In this document: positions 53,430-64,000 of the stretch, one piece after another
Layout of the letters: every line of letters begins with the position of its first letter
How positions within the stretch are numbered: position 1 is the first letter of the stretch
The notes under the pieces: model-generated
What the model was told of the DNA's origin: nothing
Databases searched by the model: none
Seen by the model: only the letters and a program-made list of their open reading frames with translations
Translations under genes and position numbers: made by a program
NCBI GenBank assembly: GCA_033085395.1
Contig: JANQBS010000006.1
Span: 186,001-250,000, forward strand
Direction of reading: 5' to 3'
Length of the DNA: 64,000 bases
Source of the DNA: Xanthoparmelia taractica
Taxonomy: Eukaryota; Ascomycota; Lecanoromycetes; Lecanorales; Parmeliaceae

Positions 53430-56400
53430 ATGATTTTGAACGGAGACAGAGGAGGTCAACCGATCGAGCCTCATACGTTTGCAGACGTAGAGAAGGTGTG
53501 CTGGTCCAGTCATTCGGATCTTACGAAAGCTAACGGGCTTTCCCTATCCTAGCTTGTGCAGAACTTGTATGAACCGGGGTTTCCGCAGGAAATTGCAAGG
53601 ATACAAGATGCTCTGCAGAAGCTACAGAGATCACAACAAGGTTGGCAGTTCGCCGATGCCCTACTTCGAAGTCAAGATGCGAAAGTTCGCTTCTTTGGCG
53701 CCTTGACATTTACTATCAAGATCAACCAAGACTGGCAAGAAGTCTCTGCATTTTAAGAAGCCTGGGACCAAGGCTTATCTGCTAACAGGAGTTCTTTGAG
53801 TGATACCGATGCAATATCACTTTTAGACAGACTCATAGAATGGCTTATCCGGCTCGTCGACGCTGGGGAATCCCAGCTAGTCATCAGAAAGCTTTGTTCC
53901 TCATTGATAGCATACTATCTACGGCCTGCGGGTAGATGGACGCAATGTATCAGACACCTTGTTCTAAGCTTCAATGAAGGGCGTGTCGTTCCCAACGATA
54001 CGGTTACGGAAGGGCCTAAGACAGGCTCAGTAGCCGCTAAGCTTAGCCCATCTTGTCTGATGGCCATGCTGTGGTTTGCTGGAGGTCTTGTCGAAGAAGT
54101 TGGCAAAACAAATGCCGCAAGCATCCAGACGTACCGCGTCCATTCCATCGTGACCACCATTAATGCTGACCAAGAGCACATAGGCACAAATACCACCAGA
54201 GAGCTTCATCAAATCTGGAAGATGCGGTGGCTATATTAGATTGCTCAATGGCCATCACACCACGCCAAGATGTAAAGATAGTCGAAGAGGGTGTGAAATG
54301 CTTCCAAGTTTGAATCATATCTCCCGCAACGCATGCCCTGCTGACTCTACCTAGTCATGGGTCATGTATGCACACCGAGCATGGATCGACAAAGCGTTGG
54401 AATTAGATCCACTTAGACCACTTACACCCTTGGCAATACAGGCTTTACATCATAAAGATCTGTATGATGTGACTGTCGAACTCTTCACGGATATCTTGAC
54501 CAATTTCCCGGCCTTTCTGACTGCTGATGATCTCGAATCTTTGTCGACACTACTTGCGTCTACGCGGGCCCGACAGATTGTGTCGGGACTTAAAGGAGGA
54601 AATTACGATACGGAAGCAATGTCATTTGCTAGGCTTCTGCTAGCGTACGGAGATGCAGCAGTCCAAGATCTGGCGACCAAGTCAGAAGACCCCTTACTAA
54701 GCCAGATCGTGCATCAGCTTCTAGAATTATTGAGGTGTGAGGGGTATGCAGGGGTTGAAGACGAAATATGCGCTCAGGCTCTTCAATTCTGGATGACCTA
54801 CACAGAGTTCCTCATCGACTCGCTTTTTGCCGCTGGAGACGAGAAACCAGCCTGGATCGATCGTGCTCGGCAACGCGTTGTGGAAGCTGTTGAAGCCTCT
54901 TGGGTAAAGGTTCGGATACCTCCTCACGAGTTGGCAGCCTCTTGGGATTCTGAAGCTCGAGCCAGCTTCAAAGCCTTTCGGGCGGACGTTCAAGATCTCC
55001 TCCAGTCCTCCTATACGTTGTTAGGTGTAGAGATTGTCGAAAAATTTGCGCAGCTTGTTCTGCAATCACTCAGAAACCGTGCTTGGCTCCACCTGGAGGC
55101 TACGCTGTTTTGCCTCAATGCACTATCAGGTTCGATCTCAGACGAAGATTCCGTCGATGCTATGCTATCAAGGCTTTTCGGCTCCTCACTTCTCGCTGAT
55201 ATCAGCAGTACGGTCGAGCCTATTCCGGCTAAGACGAGGCAAACGGCTGTGAACATGATCACCAAGTACACGGCCTTCTTTGGACGTCATGTCGAACACC
55301 TACCCGCTATGTTGAACTTCCTCTTCGAGTCTCTGAAAGCTCCTGCCTTGGCAAACGTTGCAGCAAAAGCCATCCTATCGAGTTGTTCGTCATGCCGCCA
55401 GACCCTAATACCAGAGCTTGGTGCTTTTCTGCACCAGTACGATGTCCTACTGACATGGGCTACTGCCGACGTCTACACGAAGGAAAAAGTTCTTGGTGGA
55501 ATCGCAGCAATCATTCAGGCGATTCCAAGGGACGAGGATAAATTTATACCCCTGTCAACGCTAATACAATTCGTCGAAAAGGACTTCAACGACTGTATCA
55601 ATTATATGGAGGCTTCGCAGGCTGAAGAGTTTCAAGCGAGTGGCATCTGTGCCTTGAAGTGCTTAGCCAGCATGGGAAAATCCTTGCAAGCACCAGATGA
55701 TGCCGTGGTTGATCTCGACTCAGATGCTCCCCAGCCCGCCTTCTGGACGGAAGGTCCAGGTGCTCCTCTGCAAGCGAAAATTGTCCAAATAATGGAAACA
55801 GTGACTGGCCTGATGAGATGGAACAGTGATGTCGTGGAGGCAAGCTGTCAGATCCTCAGGTCTGGCTACAAAGAGACTACCCCTGGACTGTTCGTGTTCC
55901 CCCCCAAAGTGACTGTGGACTTGGTTCTTGCCAGCAAATTGGATACCGCACGATTGGACTATGTCCTAGATACGGCTTGTGCGATGCTCACCAGGCATGC
56001 CCACAAGCCGGAAACTACAATCAAGAATGCTGCTTCAGCATTCTTGATCCATCTACTGGGAATAATCCATATGATGGGTGGTAAGCATAGGAATGAGTAC
56101 ATCATCTACGACGATCGTCACTGACGCGGAATTGCAGATGAACCTTCATCGGATCCAGAGGTCGCTGCAAGTGGGATCGATCTAACGGACAAAATGGTTC
56201 CGCATTATCTTGACTGTATGATGAGTACGCAGAATGTCCAGAGGCTCTTCGATTTTATCCTGAAGGCCATCTCAGCGGCAGAGATCATGCCCAAGCGGGC
56301 CGCGGCTCACTTCTGGGTGAACATCCACTTCTATCTGCGAGTCAAATCAGTCTAATCATACATCTAGGCCACTTTCGTTCAAAAGTATGAAGTGTCAGAA

Positions 56401-56786
56401 GATGTCGCCATGTTTGTTGCAGCTGTGACACAGCAGTACGGACCGCAGCTGTGCCACCTCTTAGTCCGAAACATTGGTGGAGAAGCAGCACGCAGCGAAC
56501 TGGAAATCCTGGCCGAGCCACTGAAAAAGCTGATCTTTGCACAACCGCAGGCAAAGATGTGGCTTTCAAATGCGCTGAGTAGCGAGGACTTCCCGAGTCA
56601 AAAGGTGGGACCGTCGGAGAAGCGAGTGTGGTTGCAGAAGATTATCAAGTAAGCAGTCCTACATCTGATTCATCCACACGTACGCTGAATTTAAACTATA
56701 GCCTGAGAGGAGCTAGAGCAACCAATGCCGCGGTTAAGGAGTTCTGGATAGCATGCCGGGGAGCGGAATTTGCGTACGCATCATGA
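53430..56786 (+). CDS. Importin-beta family karyopherin (Kap122/Pdr6, importin-13-like)
   Basis: Nuclear transport receptor of HEAT repeats; yeast Kap122 imports TFIIA. Eight exons give 995 residues: 53430-53495, 53553-53734, 53789-54149, 54200-54307, 54355-56080, 56138-56316, 56368-56648, 56702-56786. The importin N-terminal block is clear: VEK|LVQNLYEPGFPQEIARIQ, LQKLQRSQQGWQFADALL, VRFFGALTFTIKINQDW. Then SLLDRLIEWLIRLVDAGESQ and LVIRKLCSSLIAYYLRP, and far downstream KYEVSEDVAMFVAAVTQQYG. The intron 53735-53788 uses GC at the donor (TG|GCAAGA..AACAG|G), with W codon split exactly; GC-AG introns are rare but functional. The junction 54149/54200 is less certain than the others. The last exon encodes LRGARATNAAVKEFW. 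Confidence 0.9.
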
Positions 56787-56918
56787 TTGTTCCAACTGAC
56801 GAGACACGGATGATAGAGCCTTGCATAAGATCCGATTGAGAGGGACTCAAGCATAGCGATGGCGCTTTGGCCGGATACCAAAATTCAATCTATGCTTCTA
56901 CACACCATATCTTACGCA

Positions 56919-57598
56919 TCAAAATGACGCTAAAGATGCCAATGCAAAGGTCAACCCAAAGCTGAGCTTGAATGCTACATTGTCTTCTATTGCCGACCTT
57001 AAATCTATCCCTTTGACGTAACTTTGTATCCTCGTTGTCGGTATGACGTTGTAGCCTCGCGAAGCTAGATACTGTGCAAACATGAGCATTGCCTCTCTCT
57101 TTTCTTCATCCGCATTTACGAGCGACAAACCTGGACACCAAAGACGAACAACCCAAACAAATTGGCCAGAGTCTTCGAAAACGTACTCACGGCTACGCCC
57201 CCAAGCAAACCTATCATCACCAGCGCATTAGCCTTACCCCTTCCAAATTCAAAATCCCCTTTCTCAATCAACTCGCGCTCTCTCCCGCTCCACCCCCCCC
57301 ACCCCAAAATTGTAAACCAACGACAAAACCAAAACATACCAGCAATACTCCCCGCACTTATCTGCCGGTACGCCCGCGGATTCAGCCTCCCGTCTTTAAA
57401 CACGGGCACCTTTGCATCCCGCGATTGCGAATACGTCCTGAAGCTCTCCGTGACCGTCGTCAAGGGTGTCGCGCCTGCCGCTTCGCAGAGTAAGGATTTT
57501 GGTCGGGAGAGGGTTTGGGTTGCGTAGAGGGTCGAGAGGCCGAGACCGAGGTTTAGGGAGAAGAGGGGACGGGATCGGGGGAGGAGGAGGGATGCCAT
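56919..57598 (-). CDS. FUN14-family mitochondrial membrane protein
   Basis: FUN14 domain proteins are small outer-membrane mitochondrial proteins (the animal FUNDC group acts in mitophagy). Exons 57598-57340, 57210-57131 and 57071-56919 give 163 residues. The signature is restored across the joins: GRLNPRAYRQISAGSIAG|GLLGGVAVSTFSKTLANLFGL, then VFGVQ|YLASRGYNVIPTTRIQSYVKG and the terminal FGLTFALASLASF helix. Intron 2 was placed at 57130-57072 because TTGCACAG is a better acceptor than one 21 bp earlier. The start at 57598 (MASLLLPRSRPLFSLNLG) is preferred; an upstream ATG at 57781 would add a Pro-rich leader. It is convergent with the karyopherin, 132 bp apart. Confidence 0.9.
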
Positions 57599-58179
57599 TG
57601 GTTTGGCTGGAAGGAGAGGAAAAGAGGTGGAAGATGGAGATTTAGGGGGAGTTGAGTCGTGAGGAGGCGACGTGGGGAGGTTAGTTGGGTGTCGCTGTTG
57701 TAGCAGCAACAATGGATAGGAGCTCCACGCTCGGGGGAGTTGGGGGGATCGGGCAAAAGTAGGCGCGCTAAGATAATGCAAGATTATCTCTTTGAGCCGA
57801 GGCTAGCCGTTATCCCGACCAAACACCGGTTTCGGGGCATTTGGAGAGTGAAGAGTCATCGACTTGATGCTTCACCTTCTTCTCTCATTGCACGTTAAAA
57901 AGTATTTATCTTCACACGAGACGGACCGTCCTTTGATATTTGCATAGCATTCGGAGTCAAAAGAGGTTGATTCGATCCCTTTGCATTGGACTGCTAGGAA
58001 AACAGCATCTTCGCATCAGCATTTCTTTTAGAAACTTTAACCCTCTTTCCTCTGGGTGGCGAGAAATTCTCACGTTTCACAGGAGGACTTTTCTGGTACC
58101 TCTTATGTGAACAGGAACTCAAGTATTCATTGCTCACCCGCTGTATAGATCTGTTTACTGCACATCCACATCATACAAC
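57599..58179. promoter_or_regulatory. Divergent intergenic region FUN14 / PDX1
   Basis: About 580 bp between divergent starts (less if the upstream FUN14 ATG is used). It contains a TGTATAGAT/TTGCATAG-type AT-rich patch but no assignable element. Confidence 0.4.
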
Positions 58180-59202
58180 ATGGTGATGAACGACACCTCC
58201 TCCTCCTCCTCCGCTTTGGCCGCCCTCTCCACCTCCACCTCAACCCAAGACACCCCTTCCACCAACCCCACCTCAACCTCCGCACAACAAGATGCCCCCT
58301 CCACATCCTCCACCACCCCATCCACCCCCCACAACTTCACCGTCAAAGACGGCCTCGCGAAAATGCTAAAAGGCGGCGTAATAATGGACGTCGTCAACGC
58401 CACCCAAGCCCGCATCGCCGAAGAAGCCGGCGCCTGCGCCGTCATGGCCCTCGAGCGCGTCCCCGCCGACATCCGCGCCCAAGGCGGCGTCGCCCGCATG
58501 TCCGACCCAACACTCATCCGCGAAATAATGGACGCAGTCACCATACCCGTAATGGCGAAAGCGCGCATCGGGCACTTTGTCGAGTGCCAGATCCTGCAGG
58601 CGCTGGGCGTCGACTACATTGACGAGAGCGAGGTGCTGACGCCCGCGGACGACGCGTACCATGTCGAGAAGCACGCGTTTGCGACGCCGTTTGTGTGCGG
58701 TTGTCGGGGTCTGGGGGAGGCGTTGAGGCGGATCGATGAGGGGGCGGCGATGATTCGGACGAAGGGGGAGGCGGGGACGGGGGATGTGGTGGAGGCGGTG
58801 AGGCATATGCGGACTGTGACGGCGGAGATCAATAGGGCGAGGGGCATGAGCGATATGGAGCTGAGGGGTTTCGCAAAGGAATTGAACGCGCCGTATCGCC
58901 TGTTAAAGGAGACGGCGGAACTGGGCCGCTTACCGGTCGTCAATTTTGCGGCTGGAGGTGTAGCGACGCCGGCGGATGCGGCATTGATGATGCAGCTCGG
59001 GTGCGACGGTGTCTTTGTAGGCAGCGGCATTTTCAAGAGCGGGAATGCGGCCAAGAGGGCAAACGCTATTGTGCAGGCCGTGACGCATTTCAAGGACCCC
59101 GCCGTGTTGGCCGAGGTCAGTGGGGGGCTGGGAGAGGCGATGGTGGGATTGAATGTTGGGAGGATGGCAGAAGGCGAAAAGTTGGCTGGGAGAGGGTGGT
59201 AG
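58180..59202 (+). CDS. Pyridoxal 5'-phosphate synthase lyase subunit (PDX1/SNZ)
   Basis: Makes PLP from ribose-5-phosphate, glyceraldehyde-3-phosphate and ammonia supplied by PDX2/SNO. One exon, 340 residues. A Ser/Thr-rich N-terminal extension of about 45 residues precedes the conserved core: VKDGLAKMLKGGVIMDVVNA (first active-site Asp and Lys region), ACAVMALERVPADIRAQGG, VMAKARIGHFVECQIL with the second catalytic Lys, DYIDESEVLTPAD, TKGEAGTGDVVEAVRHMR, VVNFAAGGVATPADAALMMQ and the phosphate loop GCDGVFVGSGIFKS. Codon third positions are very G/C-rich compared with neighbours, as expected for a strongly expressed gene. No PDX2/SNO gene is present in the window, unlike the divergent SNZ-SNO pairs of yeast. 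Confidence 0.97.
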   Translation: MVMNDTSSSSSALAALSTSTSTQDTPSTNPTSTSAQQDAPSTSSTTPSTPHNFTVKDGLAKMLKGGVIMDVVNATQARIAEEAGACAVMALERVPADIRAQGGVARMSDPTLIREIMDAVTIPVMAKARIGHFVECQILQALGVDYIDESEVLTPADDAYHVEKHAFATPFVCGCRGLGEALRRIDEGAAMIRTKGEAGTGDVVEAVRHMRTVTAEINRARGMSDMELRGFAKELNAPYRLLKETAELGRLPVVNFAAGGVATPADAALMMQLGCDGVFVGSGIFKSGNAAKRANAIVQAVTHFKDPAVLAEVSGGLGEAMVGLNVGRMAEGEKLAGRGW

Positions 59203-59493
59203 GGGGCAGATGAAGTCGTCCAGCAGTATATATTTGGGTAGGAATTCTGGTAGACAATATGTTTCTCGCTCATGAGACGTGAAAGATGATGACATGCTCG
59301 GAAACTCGCAAGTAGTAGAAGATCTGGAAGTTCGAGAACTGAATGTAAAAGAACACGGTACTCAATCGAACTTAAAATGCATAAGGGCATGCCATTGCAC
59401 TCTAAGCGGAGGCACGTTCCAAAAACGGCGGTTAGGCCTCACCGACGACGGCTCTTTGCAAGAATTCTTCCTCGAAATCCTTCTTTCTACGGA
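59203..59493. other. Intergenic between convergent genes
   Basis: About 290 bp with the 3' UTRs of PDX1 and SEC8. Nothing else is seen. Confidence 0.4.
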
Positions 59494-62400
59494 TTACCTA
59501 TTCCACAAGCATTCGCTGAGCACCAACAGCTTGTCGGCCAGCTCCCTTCGACTCTTAATCTGGACTTCCCGAGCTCCGTTCTCAATGCCATCTCTATACC
59601 ACAATTCCACCAGCGCCTTCAGTTCTTCGAGGTCGAACCCTTCCAATCCCTCTCCACCACGGTCCTTTGCTCGCTCCACAATGCTGTCTGCACCTTCCAT
59701 GAAGAGATCAAAGAAGCGTCTGCTGCGGTCAAGCTCGATACTATTGTCGTCGCTGCTTGTCTGAATCGATTTCAGATTCTGTGATAGGACCAAGATATTG
59801 AGCTGCATCCTGCCGCATCCGTGGTCATTCATGCCTGCTGTGATCTGGAAAGCGTTGGAGACGAGCAACGTATCGATGAGCAGAGCCAGACCATTCGTGA
59901 TGAATTGTTGGGCTGAGATGTCGAGATGGGTGGACAGGTTGTCGGCGAAGGAAAGGAGGTCAGCGTTGAGAGACAGAATCGAAGGATCAGGATCCTGAGC
60001 TTGCTGGGCAAGTAGATAAGGTGCATGCAGTGTCCGCGTAAGCATGTGGATTACCCCTAGGCGTATGTCGATATGGATGGTCAACAGGGCTGTACTAGCA
60101 AGTGTACGCATGGAGGCCAAGATGCTATCGAAAGCTTGGACGGTCTCTTGGGTCATAGGGAGATATATGGGGGTATTTGGGTCAATGTAATAGGGTGAAC
60201 TGAAAAGCGATAACGGTCTTGCGTGCTGGGGCTTTATGGAGTCGCGATTTGATCGCGAAGGCTCCGGCATAATGCGTCGAAGCTGCTGCAGCTGGATTGC
60301 GAGCCATTGCTGCAATGACTCGATCAGTACTGTGCTTCAGGAGCCATGCTTCTTCATCAACGAGACGCTTACCATGCTAGAGTATACCAAGCAAAGAGCT
60401 GTTACAGATCTCCGATCAGAGATGATGTCGAATGGATCTAGCGGCTTCTCATTGGTCTTGGCGACGAGCATCTTGGCCTCCTGAGGACCGTTAGCGACAT
60501 GGATCTGATCAAAGATGGTCTGCCTATACCTTCTGCAGAAGGTCCTCTCCCTCATTGACAGAGCCTTGTAACACTTTTTCGGCAACTTCCCGAATGTCTC
60601 CAGAGTCTGCCATTGCGGCTGCGGTCTTCAACCGCACCTCATCCTGCGCATGTAGTTGTGGCCTCCTTACCAAAGCTAGAGCATTTGAGCCTTGGATTAT
60701 GAAGATCGAGGGTCTTGCGTACCTTTGTAAAATTCAAAGCATTTGTCATAGTAAGTAACCATTTGAGTAATGATTAACTGCGTGGAAGTCAAATCAGGGG
60801 GTATAGTGTCGAGAAGTCTGCAGAAAGATTTAATTATCATGGAGAAATGAAATGTGCCCTGAGAAAATCAGCAAAGTGATCCAAGAAGACGACTACCGGC
60901 CGCTTACTTTGAAAATTGGCCGCACAGCGTGCTGGGGCCACTGAATGTCTTTTTGAAATGCATCAAGCTCAGCAAACGATTGAGTACACGCCTCGGTAAC
61001 AGTCTCCTCGAGCTGAGGTTGGAACACATTAACAAGAAATTCATCAAGGAAGGAGGTCAGCGTGCTCATCGCGATACCCGAGTCATGAGGAACAATATCC
61101 CTCAGTCGCTGGACGAAGGACAAAGAAGGTGGGAGAAGAGAACTAATGTTGAAGACGTTGGGATCCACGAGTAGCTTGTGGCTCGCAATCGGACGATCAG
61201 TGGTGATATTGGCATTATTGTGCGAGACTCCAGACCTCCTTTGTGATTTAGAGACTAACCCAGGTACAGAAGCCTGGAGTATTCGGTCAAGATCTCGTTG
61301 ATCTGCGGCTAGGTCGGCAGACTTCTGATCTATCTCGGATAATTTAAAGACACGCTTGAGCTTGTCAGCATTGCCCTTGAAGATCATGAACGATAGGTAC
61401 CTTGTTCCTCTCTCGGTGGTTCTTGTGGAATATGTTCGTCTCTGCAGCAGGCTGGCGACCTAGCCTATACGACTGGTTTTCGTCCGTTGCCAAATAATCA
61501 TGGAGCAATGACCGCATCTGGATGTATCAGCGGAGACCTAGGGGTTTTCTTACGAAACTCAAGTCTCACCTCGCTTTGGTATAATTTCCACATCTCTTTG
61601 AACCCCCTTGTCAGACTCTCCGAACGCCCTAATCTTTCCCGCTTGACGATGCCTGCAACAACATCATGAAATGCACGATGCCCTTCAGCAATTGCTTCAA
61701 ATTTGGAGAAAAGTGTCCACAAGAGGTCATTGAGTACAATGCTCTCACCACTCGTTTCATGCAAATTGGGTTCGGGTATTGATTTTTCGAGGTTGAGCGG
61801 GCCACGCTTATGCGCTGGATGGCGCAGATCGACCTCTTGATTGGTTCTATCGACAATGGCAAATAGCTCGACGGGAAGTCGTTGCTCGATGCGGTCGACT
61901 GCAACATCCAAATGGCCCAGCTTATTCAGCGACTCGGTGACCATATGGATGTAGTGAAAACTGTCACTCTCGGGATTTTGAGATGCATCATCGTCCAGTG
62001 GCGAAGTCGTATCGAGAGTGTTCAAGAATCGATACAGAGGCCTGCCCCAGGTATTCGCTAATGAAACCTTGCCTGTCTCGGATGCGCTAATATTTGCTGA
62101 ATCCCCAGTATATGGTTTCCAACGGTCGTGGCAATAAGGAGACTTCAGATAAAGATGATCATGGAGCTCCTCTATAAGTATATCAGTCAATGATGTTTCC
62201 TGATTGCTGAAATAAATCCGAAGATCTGTCAGGGCGCCTATTTCCTCCAAGTCGGACCTTCGTATTATCCTTAACGCATCTTGCAAGAGATCAACAGCGG
62301 GCAAGAAATGCTTGTCTGATATCCGAGCGTCCAGCTGTTCGGGGACTAGTTGTAGCTTCTCAATCTGTCCTAAGATCTGCAGCATATCATCATATTTCTG

Positions 62401-63289
62401 TGAAGACAAGCCCAAACCTTTCAGCTCGGGCTTCGTGACCATGAGATTGGTTTTTGCACCTTGGACTGACTCCCTCAATGACTGAACACGGCTTTGGGAT
62501 GCTTGGATGCTGGCTTGTATCTTATGAAAAGTTCCTATGGAGCTATTGAAGCCCTGATGATGTTCTGAGAGTCTTCAGCCAATGCATGAGTATTGTTGGA
62601 TCAAGAAGACGAATCTGACCGTTCACAATTGCCTTGAGCGCTTTCTGCAGGTGTCTATTCGTCCGCTGGAAGTCTTGGTAATCATTGCCGCGCCCAAGGG
62701 AGCTATAGTCCATCAACTGCAGGGCGATATGCACGGGGATACATTCATCTTTGGTTATGATGTCCCAGTTTTCGTGTATATGGTCGAGGACTCCTTATTC
62801 GGTCATAGTGTTAGCTCTGGTAGGTATACTATGGCTCAATATGCTCATTCAAAGCAAAGACCCGCGGAAAAGGGACAGCAAAAATGCACTCAGTATTGCT
62901 GTTCCTGCTGTGGTTGATGTCCCGCATCAAGGCAACGACTAACCTTCAATCTGCCTGCCTCCTGGTCCACTGCCATGCTGCCTTGCACCGTTCTGACCAC
63001 GCACTCCTCTGTCACGACTTCTACTTGTATCGTAGCCGTCTGTATCTCTTGTTCTCGATACCGAAAACCCTGAGGCTCCACTTGAACTATCGGCGCCTTG
63101 CCGTCGGAAGGAGGGTGGAGGTGGTTGAGTTTCAGGTTCTGATGGGGCGGATTGAGCGCCGTCATAGAATCTTCCATAGCCTCCTGGCCGGCGCTGTCGG
63201 CTGACTCCTAAGGAGTCTCCATCCTCCTGCGGATCTTCATAGCGGTTGGTCCTGTAACCGCCATTGGTGTAGCCGTTGCTATACGACAT
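59494..63289 (-). CDS. SEC8: Exocyst complex subunit Sec8
   Basis: Tethering-complex subunit for secretory vesicles at the plasma membrane. Nine exons keep one frame to give 1,086 residues: 63289-62944, 62793-62620, 62564-61570, 61517-61471, 61400-60908, 60858-60723, 60675-60530, 60480-60373, 60309-59494. The N-terminus is Gly/Arg/Ser-rich (SRQRRPGGYGRFYDG), then GVLDHIHENWDIITKDECIP and HIALQLMDYSSLGRGNDYQD typical of Sec8. Later come QKYDDMLQILGQIEKLQLVP, MRSLLHDYLATDENQS|YLSFM, SVPGLVSKS, FCRLLDTIPPDLTSTQLIIT, QMVTYYDKCFEFYK, DIREVAEKVLQGSVNEGEDL and the C-terminal helical domain. Joins were chosen to keep these motifs. The fourth exon is only 47 bp. Confidence 0.93.
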
Positions 63290-64000
63290 GATAGGATATA
63301 AAGGTGGTATTCGGTCGATGCCTAGGCATTGTCGGAAATTGTCTTGCTAGGGTGCTTCTTGTAGCGGTAGACCTGGACCGCTTACAGGTAGACCATCGAT
63401 TGAATATACATGGAGAAAAGATGGAGTGTATGCAATGACTGGCCCGGGGTCCCCTCCGTACATACCTCGTAGCCCCCGGCAGCGCCCCCAAAATAAAGCA
63501 CCACGAATGCACCTACGGGGCGGGCCGTGGCCGTTTACCGAGCAGAACTTGGGGGGCGAGGGGAAAAGAAAATCAATTCACATGGGGCAGTAAAAAAGAA
63601 ACCCATTTTCTCGACTACCATGCAGGAACTTTTGGTGTATATACAGCTCTCAAATTCCTGATTCATGAGCAACGGTTGATGTATCCACTGTTTCTTTGGG
63701 ATATAAAGACGAGACTGTCTTTTGGCTACTACGCTGCGTTTTGGCCGTGGGCGTGTTCATACCATGCCCTTTCCTTCTAGTTAACCTGGCATGACTCATA
63801 AAGACCGTATCAAATCTCGCTGAACTTTCGTTGATTTCTTTCACATGTCTTGTTGAGTACTTCCATTTGCGTTTTATATATGGGACCCAGCATGGCAGCT
63901 TTTCGGAAAACAGGTCAGTACGACGGTCTTAAACCCATGAAATTGGCACAGTGTTCTGGTTATTGACCATGAACAGTCTCCATTGGCGGCCAGGCTTCCC
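63290..64000. other. SEC8 upstream region
   Basis: No supported gene up to the window edge. Small frames (63279-63512, 63650-63844) lack motifs. Contains the SEC8 promoter and possibly the 5' or 3' flank of a gene beyond the window. Confidence 0.45.

Overview
This window is nuclear DNA of a filamentous ascomycete (Pezizomycotina). About 24 protein genes are packed at roughly one per 2.7 kb on both strands. Most introns are about 50-130 bp with GT..CTAAC/CTGAC..AG signals. The gene set (LaeA-like methyltransferase, TauD/TfdA dioxygenase, DHA2-type MFS transporter, ABCC transporter, Spo12, SUN-like Slp1, exocyst Sec8) is typical of that group. I cannot name the species from sequence alone. I recognised no rRNA, tRNA, CRISPR or intact transposon.

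Layout. 0-4 kb: the 3' part of an EST1/SMG7-like gene, then adenosine kinase. 5-18 kb: a mixed block with a short-chain dehydrogenase, a small hypothetical gene, the divergent ribosome-assembly pair LTV1/LSG1, an MFS transporter and a TauD/TfdA dioxygenase. 18-25 kb: a peroxisome-targeted acyl-CoA dehydrogenase, a Spo12-family gene, and a ten-exon LaeA-like methyltransferase. 25-33 kb: a full-length ABCC transporter and a medium-chain dehydrogenase. 33-46 kb: Slp1-like SUN protein, mitochondrial PGS1, two poorly resolved secreted or membrane genes, complex I NDUFA12, and a GH53-like secreted glycosidase with a tandem-repeat stalk. 46-64 kb: ORC2, aminopeptidase P, a secreted lysozyme-like protein, a Kap122/importin-13-like karyopherin, FUN14, PDX1/SNZ and SEC8.

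Working together. Most genes are unlinked housekeeping functions. LTV1 (40S export and maturation) and LSG1 (60S maturation) are divergent over about 210 bp and may share a promoter. Although a transporter, oxidoreductases and a methyltransferase lie within 30 kb, they are interleaved with housekeeping genes, there is no backbone synthase, and I do not call a biosynthetic cluster.

The clearest anomaly is decay. Three accessory genes between 5 and 18 kb each carry one apparent lesion: a CT instead of GT donor in the SDR, a one-base frameshift in the MFS gene, and an AT instead of GT donor (plus an unresolved middle) in the dioxygenase. The housekeeping genes I could fully splice in the same window are intact. 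Other notable points are an SKL-ending acyl-CoA dehydrogenase, a 165-bp tandem duplication in the glycosidase stalk, a GC-AG intron in the karyopherin, a 408-bp ORF-bearing intron in the methyltransferase, and a short first exon of the ABC transporter that an ORF-only call would miss. Exon joins given below were chosen by hand because they restore frame and family motifs. Lengths are calculated from those joins.
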